NCBI RefSeq assembly: GCF_010092985.1
Contig: NZ_CP048106.1
Coordinates: 1,736,001 to 1,800,000, forward strand
DNA: 64,000 nucleotides
Source: Pontibacter pudoricolor
GTDB lineage: Bacteria > Bacteroidota > Bacteroidia > Cytophagales > Hymenobacteraceae
Reading direction: 5' to 3'
In this document: positions 36,021 to 45,455 of the stretch, one piece after another
How the letters are laid out: each line of letters starts with the position of its first letter
Numbering within the stretch: position 1 is the stretch's first letter
The notes under the pieces: model-generated
The model's database searches: none
What the model was told of the DNA's origin: nothing
What the model saw: only the letters and a program-made list of their open reading frames with translations
Program-made: the position numbers and the translations under genes

Positions 36021-36848
36021 TATAACGGCATCTATCGTTGCCTATAATAATAATCGACAGGTATTACTGGAAGCTATTACCAGTTTCTTAAATACCACGT
36101 TGCCGGTGCAGTTATACCTGGTAGATAATTCCCCAACCGATGTCTTACGTTTGTTATGTGTAGATGAACGCCTTGTTTATATCTTTAATAATAAGAATAT
36201 TGGGTTTGGGGCCGGGCATAATATTGCAATGCGCGAGGCATTAAACAAAGCACCTTATCATCTCGTGCTAAACCCTGATGTATACTTTGAGCCCGGGAAC
36301 CTGGAGAAAATTTATGAGTTCATGAATCAGCATACAGATGTGGGTTTGCTAATGCCTAAGATACTATACCCGGATGGTGAATTGCAGTATTTATGTAAGC
36401 TACTTCCTACTCCTTTACAGTTTTTTGAGCGGCGGTTTATGAAGTGGAACAAAAAAGACTGGAGCGGCAGAATGAATTATTTGAATTACGATTTACAGGG
36501 TATGATAAATTAATGGATGTGCCTTATCTTTCAGGCTGTTTCATGTTTCTGCGAACCAGTGCTTTAATGGAAGTAGGGCTTTTTGATGAACGTATTTTCA
36601 TGTATTCTGAAGATATGGATCTCTCACGCCGAATGCACCAGAAATTCAGGACTGTTTATTACCCTGAGGCGAAAGTTTACCACCATTTTGCAAAAGGTTC
36701 GCACAGAAGTTTAAAGCTCTTATGGTATGCATTACATGGCAACATCGTTTACTTTACAAAATGGGGCTGGCTTTCCGATCCAGAGCGTAACCAGGTTAAT
36801 CAAAATATACTTTCCAAATTAACTTCATGTACCAACTCTCACCCGTAA
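36010..36848 (+). pseudogene. glycosyltransferase family 2 (rhamnosyltransferase-like), split by a frameshift
   Basis: Part 1 (36010-36513) has SIVAYNNN, LYLVDNSPTD, NIGFGAGHN and NPDVYF. Part 2 (open from 36444) has YLSGCFMFLRTSALMEVGLFDERIFMYSEDMDLSRR, the second half of a WbbL-type rhamnosyltransferase. Inserting one A in the A6 run 36451-36456 fuses them as ..FMKWNKK-RLERQNELFEL.. into about 279 residues, the normal size. The start overlaps the end of the corrected GT4 by 11 bases, supporting a tight operon. As given, the catalytic domain is cut in two. Confidence 0.85.
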
Positions 36849-38149
36849 ATGTAAGGCGCTTATATACCATTACGCTCTGCCTCATTGCCTTTACTTTGCC
36901 TTTTTCCATCCACTTCAACAATATGCTGTTGCTGGTGTTGGTGCTGGTATGGGTTGCTGAAGGCCAGTGGCATAGAAAATGGGAAATTGCCTCCTCGAAC
37001 GGGTATGTGCTTTTATTAAGTCTCTTTTTTATCTGGCATGTGGTTGGGCTTACTTACACAAAGGATATTTCTTCCGGATTATTTGAGTTAGAAAAGAAGA
37101 TCTCTTTACTACTATTCCCCTTAATATTAGGTACGGCAACAATACAGCGCAGAGGTATAACTATAAAAGTAATCTGGTCTTTTGTAACAGCATGTTTAAT
37201 TGCGGCAACTGTATGCCTGGTTGGCGGCTTTTACAGGTTCCGTAAAGGAATACCACCGGGAGGTTCGGTTTATGGAGGCCACGATGCTACACTGGAGTTC
37301 AGAAAAGCACATACACAGATCTCTGCAATCTGGGATTACATTACCTATACAGAATTAACAGTTCCTATTAAAATTCATCCGACATATTTTTCTATTTATG
37401 TCCTTTTCTGCTTAATTTTTTTATTCTATACGTTGCGTAAAAGTTACCAGAGCTACGGGCAATTAGATTGGCAGAAAATTGGGCTTGTTCTTCTGCTTTT
37501 ATGCTTTAGCTGCTTTTTATTTTTGCTGTCATCCAGGATTGCAATTGTGTTATATGCCCTGTGTCTTGTTTCCATGCCTGTTGTTATTTTTTACAAAAGG
37601 TTGAATAAAGTCAGGCTCGTAGCACTTATATTCGTGCTTATACTTCTAACCACTATTTTAGTAGCTCAAATTCCTGTTATAAAACATCGTTTCCTGAGCG
37701 ATCTGGAAATGTTTACCAAAGGTTTTGAGACAGGCAACCCGGGTACAGGCATGTATCAGCGGCTGTATATCTGGCAATCTTCTGTTACACTTATAGAGAT
37801 TAATCCGCTAACGGGTGCAGGAACCGGTGATGCCCAGTTAGCTTTAAATGAGGAGTACGCCAGAAAGTGCCTGGAACTAGCTGGTTTAAATGCTCATAAT
37901 CAGTTTTTGCAAACAGCAATTATGCTTGGCATACCGGCAATGTTGCTCTTAATAGCATTGTTTGTTGTTCCCTTCATATTAGCTGTTAGGAACAGGGATA
38001 TTATATATGCTTATTTCCTGCTGATCTTTTTCGTAGCAAACCTAACGGAGGCGATGCTACAACGGCATAAGGGGATCGTTTTCTATGCCTTGTTAAATAC
38101 ATTACTTTTCTTTTATAAATATGATAGCAAAACAAAGGAGCTAAAATAA
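36827..38149 (+). CDS. O-antigen ligase family membrane protein (WaaL/Wzy)
   Basis: 440 residues with about 11 membrane segments and a periplasmic loop bearing MYQRLYIWQSSVTLIEINPLTGAGTGD and GLNAHNQFLQTAIMLGIPAM. These are the arginine and histidine blocks of O-antigen ligases. May link the finished glycan to lipid A-core or another acceptor. The 33798 protein may then be the polymerase; which is which cannot be settled from sequence. Overlaps the corrected GT2 by 22 bases. Last plus-strand gene of the cluster. Confidence 0.85.
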   Translation: MYQLSPVNVRRLYTITLCLIAFTLPFSIHFNNMLLLVLVLVWVAEGQWHRKWEIASSNGYVLLLSLFFIWHVVGLTYTKDISSGLFELEKKISLLLFPLILGTATIQRRGITIKVIWSFVTACLIAATVCLVGGFYRFRKGIPPGGSVYGGHDATLEFRKAHTQISAIWDYITYTELTVPIKIHPTYFSIYVLFCLIFLFYTLRKSYQSYGQLDWQKIGLVLLLLCFSCFLFLLSSRIAIVLYALCLVSMPVVIFYKRLNKVRLVALIFVLILLTTILVAQIPVIKHRFLSDLEMFTKGFETGNPGTGMYQRLYIWQSSVTLIEINPLTGAGTGDAQLALNEEYARKCLELAGLNAHNQFLQTAIMLGIPAMLLLIALFVVPFILAVRNRDIIYAYFLLIFFVANLTEAMLQRHKGIVFYALLNTLLFFYKYDSKTKELK

Positions 38150-38203
38150 AAAACCTGATCTGAGAGCTACTTTAAATAACCTGCTTTATAGTTTGTGATA
38201 CTT

Positions 38204-39697
38204 CTAAATACCTTTAAATCGAATAATTACACTTACGGTTTTAAGTATAACTTTTAGATCCATCAAAATAGACCTGTTCTTTAAATAATACAGGTCATAT
38301 TGTACTTTAGTAAGTGCGTCTTCGGCAGTAGAGCTGTATTTATAGATAACCTGTGCCCAGCCTGTAATACCGGGCTTCATAAGGTGCCGGGTTTCATAAA
38401 AAGGGATAATAGCTTTTAATTGTTCTACAAATACGGGCCTTTCTGGTCTTGGTCCAATCAAGCTCATCTCTCCTTTTAGCACATTCCAGGCCTGTGGCAG
38501 TTCATCAATCCTTGACCGGCGCAGGAATCTTCCGAATGGTGTAATTCGCATATCATTCTCCTGTGCCCAGGCAGCACCGTTCGCTTCAGCATCCACCACC
38601 ATCGATCTGAATTTGGTAATTGTAAAAGCAGTGCCATGTAACCCAACACGCTCCTGCCTGTAAAAAAGTGGTCCGCGATTACTGATACAATTTGCCAGGT
38701 ATATAACCGGTATCAGTAGCAAGCATAGTACGATCCCTGCAATCCCAAACAAAATGTCGATTACCCGGGAGAACAAATGATAAGCTCTGCGGAAGTGACT
38801 TTTATTGTATGGGAAGGTTAGGTAAAAATCACTTCCATCCTGTTGCACAAGTATTCTGCCGGTTAGCTCTTCATAAAAATCACATAATGCCGTTACTTCT
38901 ATGCCTTGCATCCGGCAGCTGGCTAAATCAATTAACTCTTTGCTGCTTACACTTTTACGAATCGACTCATCTACCACAATCTCGTCTACTCGCATACGCT
39001 GTAAGAATTTTGACAGATTACTTGTGCCCCGGATGATTCTAACCCCTTTGTAAGCTATTTCCCCGGCATCTGTATCAAGAATTCCTACCACTTTATATCC
39101 TAAATGATAGTTGAATATATCTCCGTTAACAAAAACATCTATAAGCGATTTAGTAGAGTAACTGGAACCAACAATTAATACCCGTTTTAGAAAAATTGCC
39201 CTGTTAAAGAACCTGAAGTATAAGTAACGCCATATAACGAGTGATACCAGCGCCTGGAAAATAAAAAGCAGAATATCGTATTTAGAAGTCGGCAACTCAG
39301 GGGTATACCATGGGAAGAACAGGTAACCAATAATAGCTATAGTTGTAGCACAGGTAAGGTATTTAACAGTAGTATAAAACCTGTTAATATACTCCAGATT
39401 GTAAAGGTCAAAGATGTAGGAAACCAGGCTCCACCACAAAATAACTGAGATAAGCCACGAAAACTTTTCTCCCAGAAAAATGGCCAGGGTAAAAGAGTTA
39501 TAGACAGCTATGCAATAAGTAAAGGCAGCCGTTATAACTAAAAGCAGGTCTACGGTAAAAAGCAGATACTTTCTATCTGTTATCTCAAAAGAAAAAGATC
39601 TCCTGTTGTTTGTGAGCAGTGCTAATATTCTGATAAATAAGGTATAGCTTGTAGTATTGTTTATCTTGTTATCAGCTACGGTTGTAGATGCATTCAT
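38204..39697 (-). CDS. undecaprenyl-phosphate sugar phosphotransferase (initiating phosphoglycosyltransferase)
   Basis: Starts repeat-unit assembly by moving a sugar-1-phosphate (glucose or galactose in relatives) from a nucleotide sugar to undecaprenyl phosphate. 497 residues. Four N-terminal membrane segments and a CoA-binding-like regulatory domain (LIVGSSYSTKSL about 174-185) come first. The C-terminal catalytic domain includes KFRSMVVDAE, RRSRIDELPQAWNVL and GEMSLIGPRPERP. Matches the WcaJ/PssZ polyprenyl glycosylphosphotransferase type. Convergent with the cluster and separated by 54 bp. Confidence 0.93.
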   Translation of the reverse strand: MNASTTVADNKINNTTSYTLFIRILALLTNNRRSFSFEITDRKYLLFTVDLLLVITAAFTYCIAVYNSFTLAIFLGEKFSWLISVILWWSLVSYIFDLYNLEYINRFYTTVKYLTCATTIAIIGYLFFPWYTPELPTSKYDILLFIFQALVSLVIWRYLYFRFFNRAIFLKRVLIVGSSYSTKSLIDVFVNGDIFNYHLGYKVVGILDTDAGEIAYKGVRIIRGTSNLSKFLQRMRVDEIVVDESIRKSVSSKELIDLASCRMQGIEVTALCDFYEELTGRILVQQDGSDFYLTFPYNKSHFRRAYHLFSRVIDILFGIAGIVLCLLLIPVIYLANCISNRGPLFYRQERVGLHGTAFTITKFRSMVVDAEANGAAWAQENDMRITPFGRFLRRSRIDELPQAWNVLKGEMSLIGPRPERPVFVEQLKAIIPFYETRHLMKPGITGWAQVIYKYSSTAEDALTKVQYDLYYLKNRSILMDLKVILKTVSVIIRFKGI

Positions 39698-40013
39698 GTA
39701 ATTAAATAAGTTTGTTTCAGATTGATATGAGTAACTAGCATTCCTTTGTATAATCCTGACCCAGTTTTTACATTCATGGTTGCATCAAATCAAACGATAT
39801 CAATCTATTTTTATCTATCCATAAGCTTAAATATTACGCTATTGCTTCTCAACCTGTTGTCAGCAACCAAATTTGGTTAGCCAAAAACAGGCAGGCGGAT
39901 CATATTTTACATTATTAATTTTTCAGGGATCCGGAAGTGAATAAGGTAAAACGTAAGTGGGTACTGCCTAATATGAGCATAACTTTGTAACTTCGCCGGC
40001 AAAGTTTTTTAGC
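39698..40013. other. 316-bp divergent spacer between the phosphotransferase and hisS
   Basis: Contains the hisS -7 box. A 34-codon hydrophobic frame (ATG 39776 to TAG 39880) is possible on the plus strand but has no clear ribosome binding site and is not recognised; I do not call it a gene. No repeat elements were seen. Confidence 0.4.
39980..39987 (+). promoter_or_regulatory. predicted -7 box for hisS-hutH
   Basis: TAACTTTG matches TAnnTTTG, 27 bases before the ATG at 40014, giving a short leader. Confidence 0.5.
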
Positions 40014-41417
40014 ATGAGCAAAGAGAAACCAAGTTTACCAAAAGGAACCCGCGATTTCGGCCCTGCTGTAGTGGCCAAGCGTAACTATATATTCAATACT
40101 ATCCGCCGCACCTTCGAAAAATTCGGCTACTTGCCCCTCGAAACCCCGGCCATGGAACAGCTCTCGGTGCTTACCGGCAAGTATGGCGACGAAGGCGACC
40201 AGCTGATCTTCAAGATTCTGAACTCCGGTGACTACTTGGGTAAAACCACGCCTGCTGATATCGAGCAAGGCTCCAAACACCTGATCCGTAAGATTTCTGA
40301 AAAAGCGCTACGTTACGACCTGACCGTGCCATTTGCCCGTTTCGTGGTGATGAACCGCAACGAGATCACCTTTCCGTTCAAGCGTTACCAGATACAGCCG
40401 GTATGGCGCGCCGACCGTCCGCAGAAAGGCCGTTACCGCGAGTTTTACCAGTGCGACGCTGACGTGGTAGGTACAAATTCCCTGCTGTGCGAAGCCGAAA
40501 TTGTGCAGATGATCGACGAAGTGCTGACTACGTTGGGACTGACGGATTTCACGATAAAGATTAACCACCGCGGCGTGCTGGCAGGAATAGCCGAAGCCAT
40601 CGGTGAAAAAGGCCGGGAAGGCGACATTTGCGTGGCGATTGATAAGCTGGATAAGATCGGTGCAGAAGGCGTGCGTAAAGAGCTGCTGGAGCGTGGCATT
40701 TCGGAAGATGCGGTTGGCAAACTGGAGCCGCTTTATAGTTTGGAAGGCAACAACCAGGAACTGCTGCAGCAACTGCAAACTATATTGGGCAACACCGAAG
40801 AAGGCCAACGTGGCCTGAAGGATTTGAACGATGTTTGGTCGTACCTCGATAACCTTGGCAGTAATGCTTTATCTTCAACAAATCCATCCGGTAACCCGCG
40901 TTTACAACTGGATGTAACTTTGGCCCGTGGTCTCTCCTACTATACCGGTTGTATTTTCGAAGTGAAGGTAAACAACGTGAGTATGGGCAGCATCAGTGGC
41001 GGTGGCCGTTATGATAACCTGACGGGCATGTTCGGTTTGCCGGGCGTGTCTGGTGTGGGCTTCTCGTTTGGTGTAGACCGCATTTACGATGTGCTGGAAG
41101 AGCTGGACCTGTTCCCGGTAAGCGCACAACTGAGCACCAAATTACTTATAGTTCAGTTCGATAAGGAGTCGGAACTATACGCGCTGCCGTTGCTGCAGAA
41201 ACTACGCGATGCCGGCATTTCGTCGGAATTATATCCGGAAGCAGCCAAACTGAAAAAACAGATGGGCTACGCCGATCAGAAAAATATACCGTTCGTGCTG
41301 CTGGTTGGCTCCGAAGAAATGGCAAGCGGCAAATTAAAGCTCCGCGACATGCAGACCGGCGAACAGGACGAACTATACATTGATGACATTATTGCCCAGC
41401 TGAAAGACATCGCATAA
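40014..41417 (+). CDS. hisS: histidyl-tRNA synthetase
   Basis: Charges tRNA-His. The 467-residue class II synthetase has PKGTRDFGP (8-16), motif 2 with FKRYQIQPVWRADRPQKGRYREFYQCDAD, the histidine loop RGLSYYTGCIFEV, and motif 3 SGVGFSFGVDRIYDVL. A C-terminal anticodon-binding domain (about 375-467) follows. Codon use is of the highly expressed type. The stop is one base before hutH. Confidence 0.97.
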   Translation: MSKEKPSLPKGTRDFGPAVVAKRNYIFNTIRRTFEKFGYLPLETPAMEQLSVLTGKYGDEGDQLIFKILNSGDYLGKTTPADIEQGSKHLIRKISEKALRYDLTVPFARFVVMNRNEITFPFKRYQIQPVWRADRPQKGRYREFYQCDADVVGTNSLLCEAEIVQMIDEVLTTLGLTDFTIKINHRGVLAGIAEAIGEKGREGDICVAIDKLDKIGAEGVRKELLERGISEDAVGKLEPLYSLEGNNQELLQQLQTILGNTEEGQRGLKDLNDVWSYLDNLGSNALSSTNPSGNPRLQLDVTLARGLSYYTGCIFEVKVNNVSMGSISGGGRYDNLTGMFGLPGVSGVGFSFGVDRIYDVLEELDLFPVSAQLSTKLLIVQFDKESELYALPLLQKLRDAGISSELYPEAAKLKKQMGYADQKNIPFVLLVGSEEMASGKLKLRDMQTGEQDELYIDDIIAQLKDIA

Positions 41418-41418
41418 C

Positions 41419-42909
41419 ATGAGCAACGTACACCACATCTCCAGCGAGCACCTGAGCCTGGAGCGCATACAGGAAATCATTTCCGGCAACTATAGTTTAG
41501 CTTTATCTGCAGATGCCGAGCAGCGCATCCAAAAGTGCTACGACTACCTGCAGGATAAAATGAAGCAGACTGACCGCAGCATCTACGGCATCAACACCGG
41601 CTTCGGTTCGCTCTATAAGAACAAGATCTCGAACCACGACCTGGAGCAGCTGCAGCGCAACCTGATGATGTCGCATGCGTGCGGCACCGGCCAGGAAGTA
41701 CCGCAGGAAGTGGTGAAACTGATGTTGCTTTTAAAAGTGCAGTCGCTGGCGTACGGGCACAGTGGTGTGCAGGTGCAAACTGTTAAAAGGCTTATTGATT
41801 TCTATAACCGCGACATCTACCCTATCGTTTACCAGCAAGGCTCGCTGGGTGCCAGCGGTGATCTTGCTCCCTTGGCGCATCTGTGTTTGCCACTGATCGG
41901 GTTGGGTGAAGTACATTACCAGGGTTACAAACTGGAAAGCAAGCATGTGCTGGAAATGTTCAGCTGGGAGCCGATCGCGTTAAAAGCAAAAGAAGGACTG
42001 GCCCTGCTGAACGGTACGCAGTTTATGAGCGCTTATGGCGTTTATAATCTGCTTCAGGCTCGTCGTTTATCTGCCCAGGCTGACTTAATCGGAGCACTTT
42101 CGCTGGATGGATTTGATGGCAGAATTGAACCGTTCAATGATTTGATCCATAAGGTTCGTCCGCATAAAGGGCAGCTGCAAACCGCTGAGGCTTTCAGAAA
42201 CCTGTTGGATGGCAGCGAGCTTATAGTTCAGGACAAAGTGCATGTGCAGGACCCGTATTCGTTCCGTTGCATTCCGCAGGTGCATGGTGCCAGCAAAGAC
42301 GCGCTACGCTACGCCGAAGATGTTTTCCTGACCGAGATAAACTCCGTTACCGATAACCCGAACATCTTCCCCGACGAAGACGAGATCATATCAGGCGGTA
42401 ACTTCCATGGGCAGCCTTTGGCCCTGGCACTGGATTTTATGGCGATAGCGATGGCAGAACTTGGAAGTATTTCGGAGCGCCGTAGTTACCTGCTGATCTC
42501 AGGAACGCGTGGCCTGCCTGACTTTTTAGTGGCCGAGCCTGGACTGAACTCCGGTTTTATGATCACACAGTATACAGCCGCATCCATCGTTAGCCAGAAT
42601 AAACAATTTTGCACGCCGGCTTCTATCGATACGATCCCGTCGTCAAACGGGCAGGAAGATCATGTAAGTATGGGTGCGAATGCCGCAACCAAACTATACC
42701 AGGTGGTACAGAACGTGGAGCGCGTGTTAGGTATAGAACTGATGCACGCTGCACAAGCTATTGATTTCAGAAGACCACTTAAAACATCGCCTGTACTGGA
42801 AAATCTTTATAGTTCGTTCCGTGAGGTAGTTCCGTTTGTATCGACTGACCGCGTGCTGCATGATGATATTATGAAGAGCATTGGCTTCCTGAGAACTTAC
42901 AAAGTCTGA
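41419..42909 (+). CDS. hutH: histidine ammonia-lyase
   Basis: Converts L-histidine to urocanate and ammonia. 496 residues. The MIO prosthetic-group triad Ala-Ser-Gly is at 145-147 within QGSLGASGDLAPLAH. YGINTGFG (Tyr about 56), NGTQFMSAYGVYN, NPNIFPDEDEIISGGNFHGQP and SSNGQEDHVSMG are all present. Histidine-type rather than tyrosine/phenylalanine-type is supported by the SH..HACGTG region. Starts 1 base after hisS, so the pair is an operon; other hut genes are not in the window. Confidence 0.95.
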   Translation: MSNVHHISSEHLSLERIQEIISGNYSLALSADAEQRIQKCYDYLQDKMKQTDRSIYGINTGFGSLYKNKISNHDLEQLQRNLMMSHACGTGQEVPQEVVKLMLLLKVQSLAYGHSGVQVQTVKRLIDFYNRDIYPIVYQQGSLGASGDLAPLAHLCLPLIGLGEVHYQGYKLESKHVLEMFSWEPIALKAKEGLALLNGTQFMSAYGVYNLLQARRLSAQADLIGALSLDGFDGRIEPFNDLIHKVRPHKGQLQTAEAFRNLLDGSELIVQDKVHVQDPYSFRCIPQVHGASKDALRYAEDVFLTEINSVTDNPNIFPDEDEIISGGNFHGQPLALALDFMAIAMAELGSISERRSYLLISGTRGLPDFLVAEPGLNSGFMITQYTAASIVSQNKQFCTPASIDTIPSSNGQEDHVSMGANAATKLYQVVQNVERVLGIELMHAAQAIDFRRPLKTSPVLENLYSSFREVVPFVSTDRVLHDDIMKSIGFLRTYKV

Positions 42910-42968
42910 ATCAGGATTTTCTGGATTAAAAGATTAACAGGATTACTAACGTTTTATGCTTAAAGGAG

Positions 42969-43004
42969 CGGCTATACTTTGCAAAAGGTGTAGCCGTTTC
43001 AGTT
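42969..43004 (+). terminator. possible terminator after hutH
   Basis: cggctatac pairs with gtgtagccg (8 of 9) around an 11-nt loop, followed by a short T-containing stretch. Weaker than the other hairpins here. Upstream of it (about 42906-42945) is a ggattttctggatt..aacaggatt repeat related to that at 23531-23565. Confidence 0.4.
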
Positions 43005-43065
43005 TTATACTTTATAGTTTGTTCATTTTAGGTAAATTCGTACATCAACCACTACTATACTTGTC

Positions 43066-44979
43066 TTGAAAAAGAATCTGTTCCTGTTTTTGGTTCTTCT
43101 GCTGTCCGGCTTTGCTGCAAATGCCCAGAACAGGTGCTTTAAGGCCTATGACAGGTTAGGCAGAGAAGTTACTAAATTCTGTGTAGGCGAGCGTATCACG
43201 TTCCGGGATTGTGCAGGTGTAGATGCCGATAAGGAATACTATGATTATGATGACCGTGATGGGGTTGAATTCAATACACCAGAGGCTACTCAGAAATATT
43301 ATACTTATGCTACGCCGGGCAAAGTAATTGTTTCGCAATTCGCAAATCTGAAAGGAGAGGTCGATACGCTTCAGTTAGAGTTTGAAGTATTGAATACCCC
43401 TACCCCAACTTTTACAGTTACAGCCTGCGCCAACAAAACTTTCCGCTTTCAAATCACAGACGGGCAGTACGATTTTTACAGCATAAATTTTGGCGATGGC
43501 ACCTTGAGTCCACCTGTTACAAAACAGAATATCGGAAACCCTGTTACGCACAAATACGAGAAAAATGGTCCTCATACAGTTACGGTCACCGGCAAGTACA
43601 TTGGCGGTTATTGTAACTCTCCTGCCTCCACTCAAACTATAAATGATCTGCCAGCTTATACTTCACCGGTCATTAATACACTAAAGATACAGAAACAGGA
43701 TGCTGCAACCGGAACTATAGATTTCACATTCAGTAACCTGCTGCAAGGCTATACTTATACTTTAAAAAGTAAGCAGGAATCTGAAACCAGCTTTAAAACA
43801 GTCGCAACTATAGCCCCAAACCAGACTAGTTATACTTTAGCAAACACCAATACCACCGTAAAAACTGAATTTATACTGGAAGCTACAGATGCCTGCAGTT
43901 CCGTTTTGCCAACTTCAAATAAAGCATCTATTATTATACTTGCTACAACCGGCGGAAACGAGCAGGTAACTATAAGCTGGCAAAGTATAACCGGATTTTT
44001 TAAGCAATACGACCTGTACCGCAATGGCACGCTGCTGCAGTCGATTGGAGGAAATGTCCTGACTTATACTGATACCGATGTAAGTTGCGGGCAGAACAAT
44101 TGCTATGAGATAAAAGGCATAACCACCGATGGTAAGGCCACGACTGTTACAGCACAAAGCTGCATTACCGTTATCTCTAACGCCACTCCGCCAGCGGCTA
44201 CATTATTAACGAGTTTTAACCCGCAAAACGAAGTAGAAATTACCCTGCAACTACCAAGCGGGCAAAGTATAAAATCAGCAACCTACCAGCGAAGTATAAA
44301 CGGAGCAGCGTTTAAAGACCTGGCAACAACTCCTGATTTAAACGTAGTTGATAAACTGAATACCCTTACTCCTGTTTGCTACCGCGCCACCTATACCAAC
44401 CCCTGTGATAAAACATCAGTAGCCAGTGCGCCCAGCTGTCCGGTTATACTTACCGCAAAGTTAAACCCTGACGAAGCAGCTCAACTTACCTGGACCAACT
44501 ATACAGGCTTTACAAGCGGAGCAACAACCTATATTTTAGAAGTGTTGGATGATAACGGCGTTGTGATAAGAAGTATTAAGGTTAGCGGCAACTCCTATGC
44601 AGATCAGCTTGGCGATCTTCAGGAACAGGTTTTCCGTTACCGTATCAAAGCAACCTCAGCTTCAGGTATCGTAACTTACTCCAACTCCGAAACTATAAAA
44701 CTGGAATATGCCCTGTATGTACCCAGCGGTTTCACACCCAATGGCGATGGCCTGAACGACCTGTTCGAAGTAAAAGGGAAACGATTTGAAGGCTTCTCTA
44801 TCCGCGTGATCAGTGGTTCGGGACAGGTAGTCTATAGTTCTGAAGACCGGGCTTCAGGTTGGGACGGCACTTTTAACGGCAAACCGCAGCCTGCAGGAAT
44901 CTATGCCTACGAAGTGATTCTAAAACTACAGGATGGCACTGCCAAACGACGAACCGGAACGGTAACGCTTATCCGATAG
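43066..44979 (+). CDS. secreted protein with T9SS type-B C-terminal sorting domain (CHU_C/gliding-motility-associated)
   Basis: 637 residues. A signal peptide (about 1-20, cleavage after ANAQ) leads into a PKD-like domain (about 105-175, NFGDGT..HKYEKNGPHTVTVTG) and two or three fibronectin-III-like modules (about 190-540). The C-terminal domain begins PSGFTPNGDGLND (about 552-564) and ends with GIYAYEVILKLQDGTAKRRTGTVTLIR. This terminal domain directs export through the type IX system and surface anchoring in gliding Bacteroidota. Likely a surface adhesin-like protein. The start is TTG at 43066, forced by the signal peptide (LKKNLFLFL). Monocistronic. Confidence 0.9.
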   Translation: MKKNLFLFLVLLLSGFAANAQNRCFKAYDRLGREVTKFCVGERITFRDCAGVDADKEYYDYDDRDGVEFNTPEATQKYYTYATPGKVIVSQFANLKGEVDTLQLEFEVLNTPTPTFTVTACANKTFRFQITDGQYDFYSINFGDGTLSPPVTKQNIGNPVTHKYEKNGPHTVTVTGKYIGGYCNSPASTQTINDLPAYTSPVINTLKIQKQDAATGTIDFTFSNLLQGYTYTLKSKQESETSFKTVATIAPNQTSYTLANTNTTVKTEFILEATDACSSVLPTSNKASIIILATTGGNEQVTISWQSITGFFKQYDLYRNGTLLQSIGGNVLTYTDTDVSCGQNNCYEIKGITTDGKATTVTAQSCITVISNATPPAATLLTSFNPQNEVEITLQLPSGQSIKSATYQRSINGAAFKDLATTPDLNVVDKLNTLTPVCYRATYTNPCDKTSVASAPSCPVILTAKLNPDEAAQLTWTNYTGFTSGATTYILEVLDDNGVVIRSIKVSGNSYADQLGDLQEQVFRYRIKATSASGIVTYSNSETIKLEYALYVPSGFTPNGDGLNDLFEVKGKRFEGFSIRVISGSGQVVYSSEDRASGWDGTFNGKPQPAGIYAYEVILKLQDGTAKRRTGTVTLIR

Positions 44980-45057
44980 TCACTTTTCACTTTCCGGCTA
45001 ATTTTATAACCAGCCAAGTAATCCTGCTACTCTTTCTGCTTTCTGAGAATATGCTTG

Positions 45058-45065
45058 TATATTTG
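45058..45065 (+). promoter_or_regulatory. predicted -7 box for ybaB
   Basis: TATATTTG matches TAnnTTTG, 55 bases before the ATG at 45120. Confidence 0.45.
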
Positions 45066-45119
45066 GTATCCGATTGCGTTATAGTTAAAAACAGCATTTA
45101 GATTTAAAACGACACGATT

Positions 45120-45455
45120 ATGTTTGATATGATGGGCATGATGGGCAAAATGAAAGAAGTCCAGGCCAAACTGAAAGAAGCACAAGATAACCTGCAGTAT
45201 ATAACCGTATCAGCCGAAGCCGGCGCCGGTTTGGTAAAAGCTACCGTAAACGGCCAGCGCAAGCTGCTTAAAATTGAGATCGACGAATCGATATTAAATG
45301 TAAACGACCGCGAAATGGTGAACGACCTGGTAGTGGCCGCCGTGAATAATGCTATGCTGACAGCTACCGAGCGCGCCCAGGAAGAAATGAAAAAACACAC
45401 TTCCGGACTTTTACCTAACATTCCAGGCTTAGATCTCGGCAGCTTTGGCTTATAG
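45120..45455 (+). CDS. ybaB: YbaB/EbfC family nucleoid-associated protein
   Basis: Small dimeric DNA-binding protein. 111 residues with MFDMMGMMGKMKEVQAKLKEAQ (Met/Lys-rich first helix), the VSAEAGAGLVKATVNGQRKLLKIEID strand region, and ERAQEEMKKHTSGL. Usually linked to dnaX-recR, but here followed by a glycosyltransferase that overlaps its last 11 bases. The TAG stop lies in a TTATAGTT word. Relatives bind short palindromic sites, which is worth remembering given the iterated palindrome in this window (inference only). Confidence 0.92.
   Translation: MFDMMGMMGKMKEVQAKLKEAQDNLQYITVSAEAGAGLVKATVNGQRKLLKIEIDESILNVNDREMVNDLVVAAVNNAMLTATERAQEEMKKHTSGLLPNIPGLDLGSFGL

Noticed and set aside
39776..39880. 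A 34-codon hydrophobic frame upstream of hisS
   Set aside because: No ribosome binding site and no recognisable family; it lies in AT-rich DNA where such frames arise by chance.
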